Counted from the stretch's first letter, positions 1 to 5,461 are shown. The stretch: DNA of 6,869 bases from Proteobacteria bacterium UBA5122 (GCA_002415485.1 DHYU01000003.1:1-6869), one strand, 5' to 3'. The notes: generated from the sequence alone by a model not told the origin. A program made the numbers and translations.

Positions 1-942
1 GGTCAGGCTGCCGCCTTCTTCGATATTACGCGCAGCTCCGAAGAAACGCTTCGGACGATGCAGGGCATTGGCATCGACACCGCCGGTCAACACCTTGCCG
101 GACGAAGGGATCACGGTGTTGTAGGCACGGGCCAGACGAGTGATCGAATCGAGCAGAATGACGACATCACGCTTGTGCTCAACCAGACGCTTGGCCTTTT
201 CGATGACCATCTCAGCCACTTGCACGTGACGGCTGGCTGGTTCATCAAAGGTTGAAGAGACCACTTCGCCACGCACGGAGCGCTGCATTTCAGTCACCTC
301 TTCAGGACGTTCATCAATCAGCAACACGATCAAATAACACTCGGGGTGACTGCTGGCAATCGATTGCGCGATGTTTTGCATCATCATCGTCTTACCGGCC
401 TTCGGCGGAGAAACAATCATCGCCCGTTGGCCTTTACCGGTTGGCGCCACCAACTCGATAACGCGTGCGGTCAAATCTTCAGTACTGCCGTTGCCCTGCT
501 CCATACGCAGACGCTCGTTGGCAAACAGCGGCGTCAGATTCTCAAACAGGACCTTGTTCTTGGCGTTCTCTGGCGGCTCGAAATTGATCTCACTCACCTT
601 CAGCAATGCGAAATAACGCTCGCCTTCCTTGGGAGGACGAATCTTGCCCGACACGCTATCACCGGTACGCAGATTGAATCGACGAACCTGGCTGGGCGAC
701 ACATAAATATCATCAGGGCCGGCGAGATAAGAGCTGTCTGCTGAACGCAGGAAACCAAATCCATCCTGCAATATCTCCAACACGCCATCACCGTAAATGG
801 CCTCACCTTTTTTGGCATGCCCCTTGAGGATGGCGAAGATCACATCCTGCTTGCGCATGCGGGCCACATTATCCAGCCCCATCTCTTGGGCGATATTCAT
901 CAGCTCAGAAGCCGGTTTTTTCTTTAGCTCGGTTAGATTCAT
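1..942 (-). CDS. rho: Transcription termination factor Rho (partial, C-terminus outside window)
   Basis: Rho is the hexameric RNA-dependent ATPase that loads on unstructured C-rich RNA and ends transcription. Codons 1-314 are present and open; the family is about 419 residues, so roughly 105 C-terminal residues lie beyond position 1. The start MNLTELKKKP is the classic gammaproteobacterial N-terminus. The cold-shock-like RNA-binding domain carries DGFGFLR, with F62, F64 and R66 at the same numbers as in E. coli. The P-loop PPKAGKT puts lysines at 181 and 184; the catalytic glutamate is E211 in IDERPEE; Walker B is DVVILLD, ending at D265; the Q-loop region (about 278-290) is intact. The R-loop and arginine finger are in the missing part. 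No usual Shine-Dalgarno precedes the ATG; the leader is A/C-rich. The gene lies downstream of trxA but a strong terminator separates them, so it probably has its own promoter. Confidence 0.98.
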   Translation of the reverse strand, partial: MNLTELKKKPASELMNIAQEMGLDNVARMRKQDVIFAILKGHAKKGEAIYGDGVLEILQDGFGFLRSADSSYLAGPDDIYVSPSQVRRFNLRTGDSVSGKIRPPKEGERYFALLKVSEINFEPPENAKNKVLFENLTPLFANERLRMEQGNGSTEDLTARVIELVAPTGKGQRAMIVSPPKAGKTMMMQNIAQSIASSHPECYLIVLLIDERPEEVTEMQRSVRGEVVSSTFDEPASRHVQVAEMVIEKAKRLVEHKRDVVILLDSITRLARAYNTVIPSSGKVLTGGVDANALHRPKRFFGAARNIEEGGSLT

Positions 943-985
943 GGTTGGTGTTTGGTCTTGTGTTTGGTTTTGTGTTTTTTTATTC
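943..985 (-). promoter_or_regulatory. C/A-rich, G-poor rho leader with direct repeats (possible rut / autoregulatory site)
   Basis: Read on the minus strand, the 42 nt just before the rho ATG contain 27 A, 13 C, one G and one T. It holds two 12-nt copies (975-964 ACACAAAACCAA and 963-952 ACACAAGACCAA) that differ at one base, plus a 7-nt partial copy (951-945). No Shine-Dalgarno is visible. Unstructured C-rich, G-poor RNA is what Rho binds, and rho is known in E. coli to limit its own expression through its leader. A Rho-binding role here is inference. Confidence 0.5.
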
Positions 986-1130
986 AAGGCTGGTGATCTA
1001 CGAATACTTAAATTGGAAGGAAGTTATTGACGACCGATTCCCCATTTGACTTGAGGTGGCGCCTTACTAACGTTGGTGAGATCGAACCGGAACGGCTCGG
1101 AATTCCTAAAATTGCGGTTTATTGTTGTTA

Positions 1131-1157
1131 TACCGTTCAATTATGGGCAAAACGGTA
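1131..1157. repeat. Spaced inverted repeat in the rho promoter region
   Basis: Perfect 7-bp arms TACCGTT (1131-1137) and AACGGTA (1151-1157) are separated by 13 bp. On the minus strand two -10-like hexamers, CATAAT (1145-1140) and TATAAC (1132-1127), lie between or on the arms, but neither has a good -35 partner at normal spacing. The repeat could be an operator at the rho promoter or a hairpin at the 5' end of the rho mRNA. Confidence 0.4.
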
Positions 1158-1162
1158 GCATG

Positions 1163-1200
1163 AAAAAAAGGTCGCGTCTACAGTTAAACGCGACCTTTTT
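1163..1200 (-). terminator. Intrinsic terminator of trxA
   Basis: The arms are 1165-1177 and 1188-1200, a perfect 13-bp stem (AAAAAGGTCGCGT with its complement) around a 10-nt loop. On the minus strand the stem runs into a 7-T tract ending at 1163. It begins 3 nt after the trxA stop codon and should insulate trxA from rho. Confidence 0.93.
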
Positions 1201-1203
1201 GAA

Positions 1204-1530
1204 TTAAATATTGCTATCCAGGAAAGCGGTCAGTTGCGACTTGGAAACCGCACCCACCTTGGTAGCTTCCACATTCCCGCCCTTAAATAGCATCAGGGTT
1301 GGGATGCCGCGGATACCAAATTTAGGCGGTGTCCCTGGGTTTTCGTCGATGTTCAGCTTGGCGACTTTAACCTTACCCGCATACTCACCAGCAATTTCAT
1401 CCAGGATCGGGGCGATCATCTTGCATGGACCACACCAATCGGCCCAAAAATCCACCAGCACAGGCGCATCTGACTTGAGCACATCTTCCTCAAAGCTGGC
1501 GTCCGTTACATATACGATCTTATCACTCAC
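1204..1530 (-). CDS. trxA: Thioredoxin 1
   Basis: This is a cytoplasmic dithiol-disulfide reductant of 108 residues, the normal length for TrxA. The active site WCGPC has cysteines at 33 and 36. Buried D27, K58 and the cis-proline P76 (GIRGIPT) are all present, so the protein should be fully active with thioredoxin reductase. The NPGTPPKFGIRG segment is close to the E. coli form. The start is GTG, chosen because a full GGAGG lies 7 nt upstream and no in-frame ATG is near. It is transcribed away from the divergent rhlB and toward rho, and ends in its own terminator. A candidate sigma-70 promoter lies at 1579-1608. Confidence 0.97.
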   Translation of the reverse strand: MSDKIVYVTDASFEEDVLKSDAPVLVDFWADWCGPCKMIAPILDEIAGEYAGKVKVAKLNIDENPGTPPKFGIRGIPTLMLFKGGNVEATKVGAVSKSQLTAFLDSNI

Positions 1531-1537
1531 TTAATTG

Positions 1538-1542
1538 CCTCC
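1538..1542 (-). promoter_or_regulatory. Ribosome binding site fixing the GTG start of trxA
   Basis: The minus strand reads GGAGG, 7 nt before the GTG at 1530-1528. The strong site and good spacing support GTG as the true start. Confidence 0.85.
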
Positions 1543-1578
1543 ATTCGGGCGTTTTCGATTTTATGAAAGCTTATACGA

Positions 1579-1608
1579 TATATAAAGATTTTGGAATTCT
1601 TATGTCTA
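1579..1608 (-). promoter_or_regulatory. Candidate sigma-70 promoter of trxA
   Basis: On the minus strand, TAGACA (1608-1603, one mismatch to TTGACA) is followed after 18 bp by TATATA (1584-1579). An alternative -10, TATAAG, lies 8 bp further downstream but without a good -35. The predicted leader is about 40 nt. Confidence 0.4.
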
Positions 1609-1618
1609 TGTCTAGACA
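1603..1618. repeat. Tandem TGTCTA repeat with TGTCTAGACA palindrome
   Basis: TGTCTA occurs twice in a row (1603-1608 and 1609-1614). The second copy is the left half of a perfect 10-bp palindrome, TGTCTAGACA (1609-1618). The element sits in the trxA/rhlB divergent region and overlaps the candidate -35 of trxA, so it may be a protein-binding site. The function is unknown. Confidence 0.45.
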
Positions 1619-1721
1619 ATACCTGTAAAATTCAAGCCTAATCCGCCTCATATTGCAACCCCATTATTACGGAACAAACCTGAAAAGCAACCTACACTCC
1701 GACAATTAATCAAGGAACCAT

Positions 1722-1736
1722 ACGCCACTGCGGCGT
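1722..1736 (+). other. Small hairpin in the rhlB leader
   Basis: Arms ACGCC and GGCGT surround a 5-nt loop, 11 nt before the rhlB ATG. An SD-like AAGGAA lies just upstream (1712-1717), too far from the ATG for normal use. The hairpin may modulate initiation, but it is short and could be chance. No convincing plus-strand promoter for rhlB was found in 1531-1747. Confidence 0.25.
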
Positions 1737-1747
1737 CTTCAGAAGGC

Positions 1748-3046
1748 ATGGAACAGACCCACCTATCCGACAAAAAATACAGCGAGCTGCCGCTCAGCGA
1801 CTCCCTGCAACAAGGCCTGGCCGAGGCTGGCTACGCATATTGCACCCCCATCCAGTCACGCACACTACCGATCCTGATCGCGGGCCAAGATGTTGCCGGC
1901 CAGGCGCAGACGGGAACCGGCAAAACCGCTGCGTTTTTGGTGGCTGTCGCGCAACACCTGCTGACACACCCTGCCTCGGACAAACGCAAACCCAATCAGC
2001 CACGCACCTTGATCCTGGCCCCCACACGCGAACTTGCCGTCCAAATCCATAAAGATGCCGAACTGCTACTCAAACACACCGGCCTCACGCTCGGACTGGC
2101 CTACGGCGGCGCCAATTACGATACCCAGCGCAACGCCATCGCTGCGGGCGTGGACATCCTGGTCGGCACGCCTGGTCGCCTGATCGATTATTTCAAACAA
2201 CACGTGTTCGACCTGCGCGCCATTCAAGCGGCCGTACTCGACGAGGCCGACCGCATGTTCGACCTGGGGTTTATTAAGGACGTGCGCTTTTTATTCCGTC
2301 GCATGCCCAACCCTGAACAACGCCTGTCGATGCTGTTCTCTGCCACCCTGTCACATCGGGTGTTGGAGCTCGCCTATGAACACATGAACAACCCGCAGCA
2401 GGTGACGATCGAAACCGAATCCGTCGCCGCCGAACGGATAGAACAGAGCGTTTATTACGTCGCCAATGACGAAAAGATCCCGCTGCTGCTGACCCTGTTC
2501 AACAACCTCAAACCTCAGCGCGCGATCGTCTTCGTCAACACCAAACGCGCCGCCGAACGGGTATGGGGCTACCTTGAGGGCAATGGCTACAGCTCGGCCT
2601 TGCTGTCAGGCGACATCCCACAGAAAAAACGCCTGCGCCTGCTTGATCAGTTCCAACAAGGGGAACTGGCCGTCCTCGTCGCCACCGATGTCGCCGCCCG
2701 CGGCCTGCACATCCCCGAGGTCAGCCACGTCTTCAATTTCGATCTGCCGCAAAACGCCGAAGATTATGTCCACCGCATCGGCCGCACCGCGCGCGCCGGC
2801 GCCAGCGGCGTCGCCATCAGCCTGGCCTGCGAGGACTACACCTTCCATCTGCCGGAGATCGAAGAATACGTCGGCCACAAACTGCCATCCCAGTGCATGG
2901 ACCCCGGCGACTATGTCGAGGTCCAGGCCGCCGTAAAACGCGAACATACGCCCAGACCTAACCAAGGGCGGGACCAACGTCCGCGTAACCAGCAACGCCG
3001 CCGTTCCCGCAACGACAACAAACCGCGCACGCCCAAACCGGAATAA
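1748..3046 (+). CDS. rhlB: DEAD-box ATP-dependent RNA helicase, RhlB type
   Basis: RhlB unwinds RNA and in E. coli works in the RNase E degradosome. This 432-residue protein (E. coli RhlB is 421) has all superfamily-2 motifs in order: Q motif CTPIQ (32-36), motif I AQTGTGKT (53-60), PTRELA (92-97), TPGR (141-144), DEAD (165-168), SAT (199-201), VFVNT (261-265), ATDVAARGLHIP (312-323) and HRIGRTARAG (342-351). RhlB-specific stretches such as DLGFIKD and the LFRRMP segment support RhlB over RhlE or SrmB, as does the location divergent from trxA-rho. Residues from about 398 form a basic, Arg/Asn/Gln-rich tail, usual for RNA contact and for variable partners. The ATG fits the E. coli N-terminus (THL near residue 4), but the only Shine-Dalgarno-like AGAAGG (1741-1746) is just 1 nt from it. 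Whether it binds an RNase E here cannot be seen. Confidence 0.95.
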   Translation: MEQTHLSDKKYSELPLSDSLQQGLAEAGYAYCTPIQSRTLPILIAGQDVAGQAQTGTGKTAAFLVAVAQHLLTHPASDKRKPNQPRTLILAPTRELAVQIHKDAELLLKHTGLTLGLAYGGANYDTQRNAIAAGVDILVGTPGRLIDYFKQHVFDLRAIQAAVLDEADRMFDLGFIKDVRFLFRRMPNPEQRLSMLFSATLSHRVLELAYEHMNNPQQVTIETESVAAERIEQSVYYVANDEKIPLLLTLFNNLKPQRAIVFVNTKRAAERVWGYLEGNGYSSALLSGDIPQKKRLRLLDQFQQGELAVLVATDVAARGLHIPEVSHVFNFDLPQNAEDYVHRIGRTARAGASGVAISLACEDYTFHLPEIEEYVGHKLPSQCMDPGDYVEVQAAVKREHTPRPNQGRDQRPRNQQRRRSRNDNKPRTPKPE

Positions 3047-3049
3047 GCC

Positions 3050-3691
3050 ATGGCCCAGACCTTTGATCAGCATCCCATCCAATTGGCGCTCGCCGCCATC
3101 GCCCGCGATTTTCACCAACGCGGCTGGATGCCGGGCACTGCGGGCAACCTCAGCGCCCGCGGTGCAGATCAAGACGACAGTTTCTGGATCACTGCCAGCG
3201 GCCGCCCCAAGGGCAGCCTGGAACAGACCGATTTTCTGGAAGTCGCAATCGCCGATGGTTCGGTCATCACCCGCCTACAGACCGACAGCAAACCCTCGGC
3301 CGAGACCAGCATTCACCAAGCCATTTACCGGCTATTCCCCGAGGCCCGCGCCTGCTTTCATGTACACAGCGTCGATGCCTGCATTGCCTGCGAATCCGCT
3401 GGCGCCTCCGATCAGCAGCAACTACGACTGCCACCGCTGGAGGTCATCAAAGGCCTGGATATCTGGGTACAGGACCCCGTCGTCGACCTGCCCTTGTTCG
3501 AAAACATCCTCGACGTCCCACGCATCGCCGAGACTATCGAACAGCGTTTCACCAACAATCGGCCACCCGTCCCCGCGCTGATGATTCATCGCCATGGAAT
3601 CACCGTTTGGGGCAACAGCCTGCAACAGGCCTACAATCGGGTTGAGATCGTCGAGTTCATCATGAGCTACCTGGCGCGGACGGCGCACTAA
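3050..3691 (+). CDS. mtnB: Methylthioribulose-1-phosphate dehydratase (class II aldolase family)
   Basis: MtnB removes water from 5-methylthioribulose-1-phosphate to give a 2,3-diketo sugar phosphate in the cytoplasmic methionine salvage pathway. The 213-residue length is normal. Diagnostic segments are GWMPGTAGNLSAR (25-37), TASGRPKG (48-55), PSAETSIHQAIY (82-93), the metal-binding HVH (H104, H106), LEVIKG with the probable catalytic acid/base E131, and HRHGITVWG giving the third zinc ligand H182. The MPGTAGN and EVIKG-W patterns separate it from fuculose and ribulose phosphate aldolases. It starts 3 nt after the rhlB stop with only a weak GGAA upstream, so it is probably cotranscribed and perhaps translationally coupled to rhlB. 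No mtnC, mtnD or mtnA is in the window. It ends tail to tail with the next gene, overlapping 4 nt. Confidence 0.92.
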   Translation: MAQTFDQHPIQLALAAIARDFHQRGWMPGTAGNLSARGADQDDSFWITASGRPKGSLEQTDFLEVAIADGSVITRLQTDSKPSAETSIHQAIYRLFPEARACFHVHSVDACIACESAGASDQQQLRLPPLEVIKGLDIWVQDPVVDLPLFENILDVPRIAETIEQRFTNNRPPVPALMIHRHGITVWGNSLQQAYNRVEIVEFIMSYLARTAH

Positions 3692-3891
3692 TTAGACACC
3701 CCCAGGCGCGCCAGGATCTTATCCATCAAACACCAATTGGTGAGACCGGACTGAAACAGATTCGCCCCCACAAACACGGTAAACCACAACCAGTTAGCAG
3801 AATGGAACAGCGGACTCGCCTCCACCCCCAACGCCAGTGACAACAGAATAAATGTGCCCGCCATGGTACGGGTAACGCGCGTAATGTTCAT
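3688..3891 (-). CDS. DUF2892 family small inner-membrane protein
   Basis: This is a 67-residue protein of a small membrane family whose function is not established; members also occur as the C-terminal part of rhodanese proteins such as YgaP. It begins MNITRVTRTMAG and has two hydrophobic segments, about 10-24 and 34-50, separated by a short loop. The family signature NWLWFTVFVGANLFQSGLTN includes the usual FVG-NL-QS-T pattern, followed by a cysteine and a short amphipathic C-terminus ending ARLGVSN. An ATG 24 nt upstream (3915) is in frame but has no ribosome site; the chosen ATG has GAGGTG at normal distance and matches the family start. The stop TAG overlaps the mtnB stop. No terminator is visible between the two convergent genes, so transcripts probably run into mtnB antisense. 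Confidence 0.85.
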   Translation of the reverse strand: MNITRVTRTMAGTFILLSLALGVEASPLFHSANWLWFTVFVGANLFQSGLTNWCLMDKILARLGVSN

Positions 3892-3894
3892 ATT

Positions 3895-3900
3895 CACCTC
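3895..3900 (-). promoter_or_regulatory. Ribosome binding site deciding the DUF2892 start
   Basis: The minus strand reads GAGGTG, with GAGG 5 nt before the ATG at 3891. It lies inside the longer ORF beginning at 3915, which argues that the shorter 67-residue form is the real protein. Confidence 0.75.
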
Positions 3901-3908
3901 TACAAGTG

Positions 3909-3922
3909 GCACCATATGGTGC
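3909..3922. repeat. Perfect 14-bp palindrome GCACCATATGGTGC (possible operator)
   Basis: The sequence equals its own reverse complement over 14 bp. It lies in the 92-bp divergent region between the DUF2892 and hydroxylase genes, where the -35 of the plus-strand promoter would fall and within the 5' leader of the minus gene. A repressor or activator site is plausible, but the binding protein is unknown. Confidence 0.5.
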
Positions 3923-3932
3923 GATCAGTCTG

Positions 3933-3951
3933 TGCTTATATAATATAAGCA
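3933..3951. repeat. 19-bp inverted repeat overlapping both divergent promoters (possible operator)
   Basis: TGCTTATAT and ATATAAGCA are perfect 9-bp arms around a single A. The centre gives TATAAT on the plus strand (3939-3944) and TATTAT on the minus strand (3945-3940), so one protein bound here would cover both -10 elements. AT-rich palindromes of this size are typical of dimeric helix-turn-helix repressors such as the ArsR family; which one is not shown. Confidence 0.55.
3939..3944 (+). promoter_or_regulatory. Candidate -10 element for the hydroxylase gene
   Basis: A perfect TATAAT lies 39 nt before the ATG at 3984, inside the 19-bp inverted repeat. No good -35 is found at 16-18 bp; that position is occupied by the GCACCATATGGTGC palindrome, which would suit an activator-dependent promoter. 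Confidence 0.4.
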
Positions 3952-3967
3952 TTTTCTAATATTACAA
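3940..3967 (-). promoter_or_regulatory. Candidate sigma-70 promoter of the DUF2892 gene
   Basis: On the minus strand, TTGTAA (3967-3962) and TATTAT (3945-3940) are 16 bp apart. The -10 lies inside the 19-bp inverted repeat. The predicted start is about 40 nt before the ATG. Confidence 0.45.
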
Positions 3968-3983
3968 GTATCGGCGGAATCCT

Positions 3984-4802
3984 ATGGACCATGAGCTACT
4001 GGCGCGACTGACCTTCTTTCTCGGCACCTTCATCGTTGTTGCCCTGATCGAACGACGCCTACCCAGACGGCACCCACTACCCCATCGCGGTCAGCGCTGG
4101 CTGAATAACCTGGGACTCGTCGTCGTCAACAGCGTAGCCCTACGCGCCCTATTTCCGACGGCGGCCGTCGGCATCGCCCTCCTCACCGAACAACAGAACT
4201 GGGGATTACTCAATCAGTTAGAACTGCCCTACGTCCTAACAGTGCTGCTGGCCGTAATCGCACTCGACTTCTTTATTTATCTGCAACACGTATTGTTTCA
4301 CTCGATCCCATTGCTGTGGCGCCTGCACATGGTGCATCACGCCGACCTCGACTACGACCTCACCACCGGCCTGCGTTTTCACCCGATCGAGATCATCCTG
4401 TCGATGGTGATCAAATTTGGCGTCATCACCATGATCGGCGCACCGGCGCTGGCGGTGATCATTTTTGAAATCCTGCTCAACAGCAGCGCCATGTTTAATC
4501 ACAGTAATATCCGCCTGCCCAAACGCATCGACGAAAAACTGCGACTGGCCATCGTCACCCCCGACTTTCATCGAGTACATCACTCCAGTCGCAAGACCGA
4601 AACCAACAGCAACTATGGCTTCTGCCTATCCATCTGGGATCGTGCATTCGGCACCTATCGGCCACAACCCTCGCTCGGCCACGATGCGATGGAGATCGGC
4701 CTCGAACAGTTCCGCCGCAGTGAAGAACTCACCCTCGGCAAACTGCTGCTACTGCCATTTCGCGCCACACTCGGCCACTACCCCATCAACCGGGAACGCT
4801 AA
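3984..4802 (+). CDS. Sterol desaturase / fatty acid hydroxylase superfamily membrane protein
   Basis: The family uses a di-iron centre held by clustered histidines in a membrane protein to hydroxylate or desaturate lipids. The 272-residue protein has the histidine boxes in order: HVLFH (102-106), HMVHH (115-119), RFHPIE (131-136), FNHSN (171-175) and HRVHH (196-200), followed by NYG at 210-212. Hydrophobic segments lie near 9-22, 42-66, 83-100 and 138-165, so it is an integral inner-membrane enzyme with cytoplasmic histidines expected. All expected ligands are present, so it is probably active, but the substrate (fatty acyl, hopanoid, sterol, carotenoid or other lipid) cannot be read from the sequence. 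The ATG has a weak GGCGGA 5 nt upstream. It is divergent from the DUF2892 gene and may be regulated with it. No strong terminator follows. Confidence 0.88.
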   Translation: MDHELLARLTFFLGTFIVVALIERRLPRRHPLPHRGQRWLNNLGLVVVNSVALRALFPTAAVGIALLTEQQNWGLLNQLELPYVLTVLLAVIALDFFIYLQHVLFHSIPLLWRLHMVHHADLDYDLTTGLRFHPIEIILSMVIKFGVITMIGAPALAVIIFEILLNSSAMFNHSNIRLPKRIDEKLRLAIVTPDFHRVHHSSRKTETNSNYGFCLSIWDRAFGTYRPQPSLGHDAMEIGLEQFRRSEELTLGKLLLLPFRATLGHYPINRER

Positions 4803-5045
4803 ATTTCCACACAAAAATACATACTGAAAACACTCAGTGAAATCATTGACAGCCAAGAAGAGGCTGTGGCATAACAATCGACATCGGCCAGTAGACTAAA
4901 GCTCCGTTAGAGTTGCTTATCACCTACTGCACCGATTACCCGCCCCTACAGCACCAGGCAATTTGGGAGACCTGATGACGGGAACGGTATAAATAATAAT
5001 TACACCTTAAAAACTATAAATCACATCATCAAAACGCAATCTTTT
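4803..5045. other. Intergenic region before the cytochrome gene
   Basis: No coding sequence was seen here. The first part has two weak hairpins (ACTGA/TCAGT at 4823-4838 and ACAGCC/GGCTGT at 4849-4867), neither followed by a T tract, so neither is a convincing terminator for the hydroxylase gene. The last 60 nt are AT-rich. A TATAAA (4988-4993) lacks a good -35 at normal distance. Confidence 0.6.
4846..4875 (+). promoter_or_regulatory. Candidate sigma-70 promoter upstream of the cytochrome gene, with inverted repeat
   Basis: A consensus TTGACA (4846-4851) is followed after 18 bp by CATAAC (4870-4875, four of six). An inverted repeat ACAGCC-N7-GGCTGT (4849-4867) covers the end of the -35 and most of the spacer, where a repressor could act. 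It would give a leader of about 180 nt before the cytochrome ATG, which is long. Confidence 0.35.
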
Positions 5046-5051
5046 GAGGAG
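5046..5051 (+). promoter_or_regulatory. Ribosome binding site deciding the cytochrome start
   Basis: GAGGAG abuts an in-frame ATG at 5052, too close for use, and lies 9 nt before the ATG at 5061, which also begins a standard signal peptide. The second ATG is therefore preferred. Confidence 0.7.
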
Positions 5052-5060
5052 ATGCATAAT

Positions 5061-5396
5061 ATGAAATCACGTTGGTTAAGCATGACTGCTGCGGCAGTTT
5101 TTATGGTTGCTGCTGCTGGTCAAGCAAGTGCAGACGAGAATATTGATCTGGCCAAAAAGAGTGGCTGCCTCGCCTGTCATGGCATTGATAAAAAGGTCGT
5201 TGGTCCAGGCTGGACTGATATCTCGGCCAAATATAAAGGTGACGCTGGCGCACGCGCCTCACTGATTGAGAAGGTTGCCAAAGGCGGCAAAGGCAACTGG
5301 ACAGAAGTGACTGGCGGCGTACCAATGCCTCCCTACTCACCACGCGTCTCGGATGAAAACATCGCCAAACTGGTCGACTTCATCCTGACCCTGTAA
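5061..5396 (+). CDS. Periplasmic class I cytochrome c, c551/c8 type
   Basis: This is a small soluble electron carrier of the periplasm. The 111-residue precursor has a Sec signal peptide (positive MKSR, hydrophobic core, cleavage expected after ASA at 24), leaving a mature protein of about 87 residues, close to the 82 of Pseudomonas c551. Heme attaches at CLACH (C36, C39, with H40 as axial ligand); M89 in VPMPP is the second axial ligand. The KKVVGPGWTDISAKYKG segment and the C-terminal helix ENIAKLVDFILTL follow the c551 pattern. Such proteins pass electrons to cytochrome cd1 nitrite reductase or to terminal oxidases, and in some sulfur oxidisers from sulfur-compound oxidation; the partner is not seen here. 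It stands alone, with a terminator directly downstream. Confidence 0.93.
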   Translation: MKSRWLSMTAAAVFMVAAAGQASADENIDLAKKSGCLACHGIDKKVVGPGWTDISAKYKGDAGARASLIEKVAKGGKGNWTEVTGGVPMPPYSPRVSDENIAKLVDFILTL

Positions 5397-5419
5397 TCAC
5401 GATCCAAAGTGATATACAC

Positions 5420-5446
5420 AAAGCCAGCCTTCGGGCTGGCTTTTTT
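5420..5446 (+). terminator. Intrinsic terminator of the cytochrome gene
   Basis: A 10-bp stem (AAAGCCAGCC with GGCTGGCTTT) closes on a TTCG tetraloop flanked by C-G, an unusually stable loop. The T tract is 5441-5446. It begins 23 nt after the stop codon and separates the cytochrome from thiD. Confidence 0.95.
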
Positions 5447-5461
5447 ATTGGGTGCCTGACT

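Noticed and set aside
346..744. Plus-strand ORFs inside rho
   Set aside because: They are antisense shadows of a gene whose residues match Rho throughout.
998..1045. A 16-codon minus-strand ORF in the rho leader that might be a rhoL-like leader peptide
   Set aside because: It has no Shine-Dalgarno at proper distance, no regulatory codon run and no similarity that could be seen; a chance ORF is as likely.
1527..1544. A five-codon minus-strand mini-ORF (MEAIK) whose stop overlaps the trxA GTG start
   Set aside because: Its ATG overlaps the trxA ribosome site and has no ribosome site of its own, so translation is improbable.
2606..3172. A 188-residue minus-strand ORF across the rhlB-mtnB junction
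   Set aside because: Its Gly/Ala/Asp-rich composition is typical of the complement of GC-rich coding sequence, and both sense genes are firmly identified.
3892..3915. Longer 75-residue start for the DUF2892 protein
   Set aside because: The ribosome site GAGGTG lies inside this extension and family members begin at the second methionine.
4823..4867. Possible terminator for the hydroxylase gene
   Set aside because: The two hairpins have only 5- and 6-bp stems and no T tract follows either.
5052..5060. Earlier cytochrome start (MHN extension)
   Set aside because: GAGGAG directly abuts this ATG, leaving no spacing, while the ATG at 5061 has correct spacing and a clean signal peptide.
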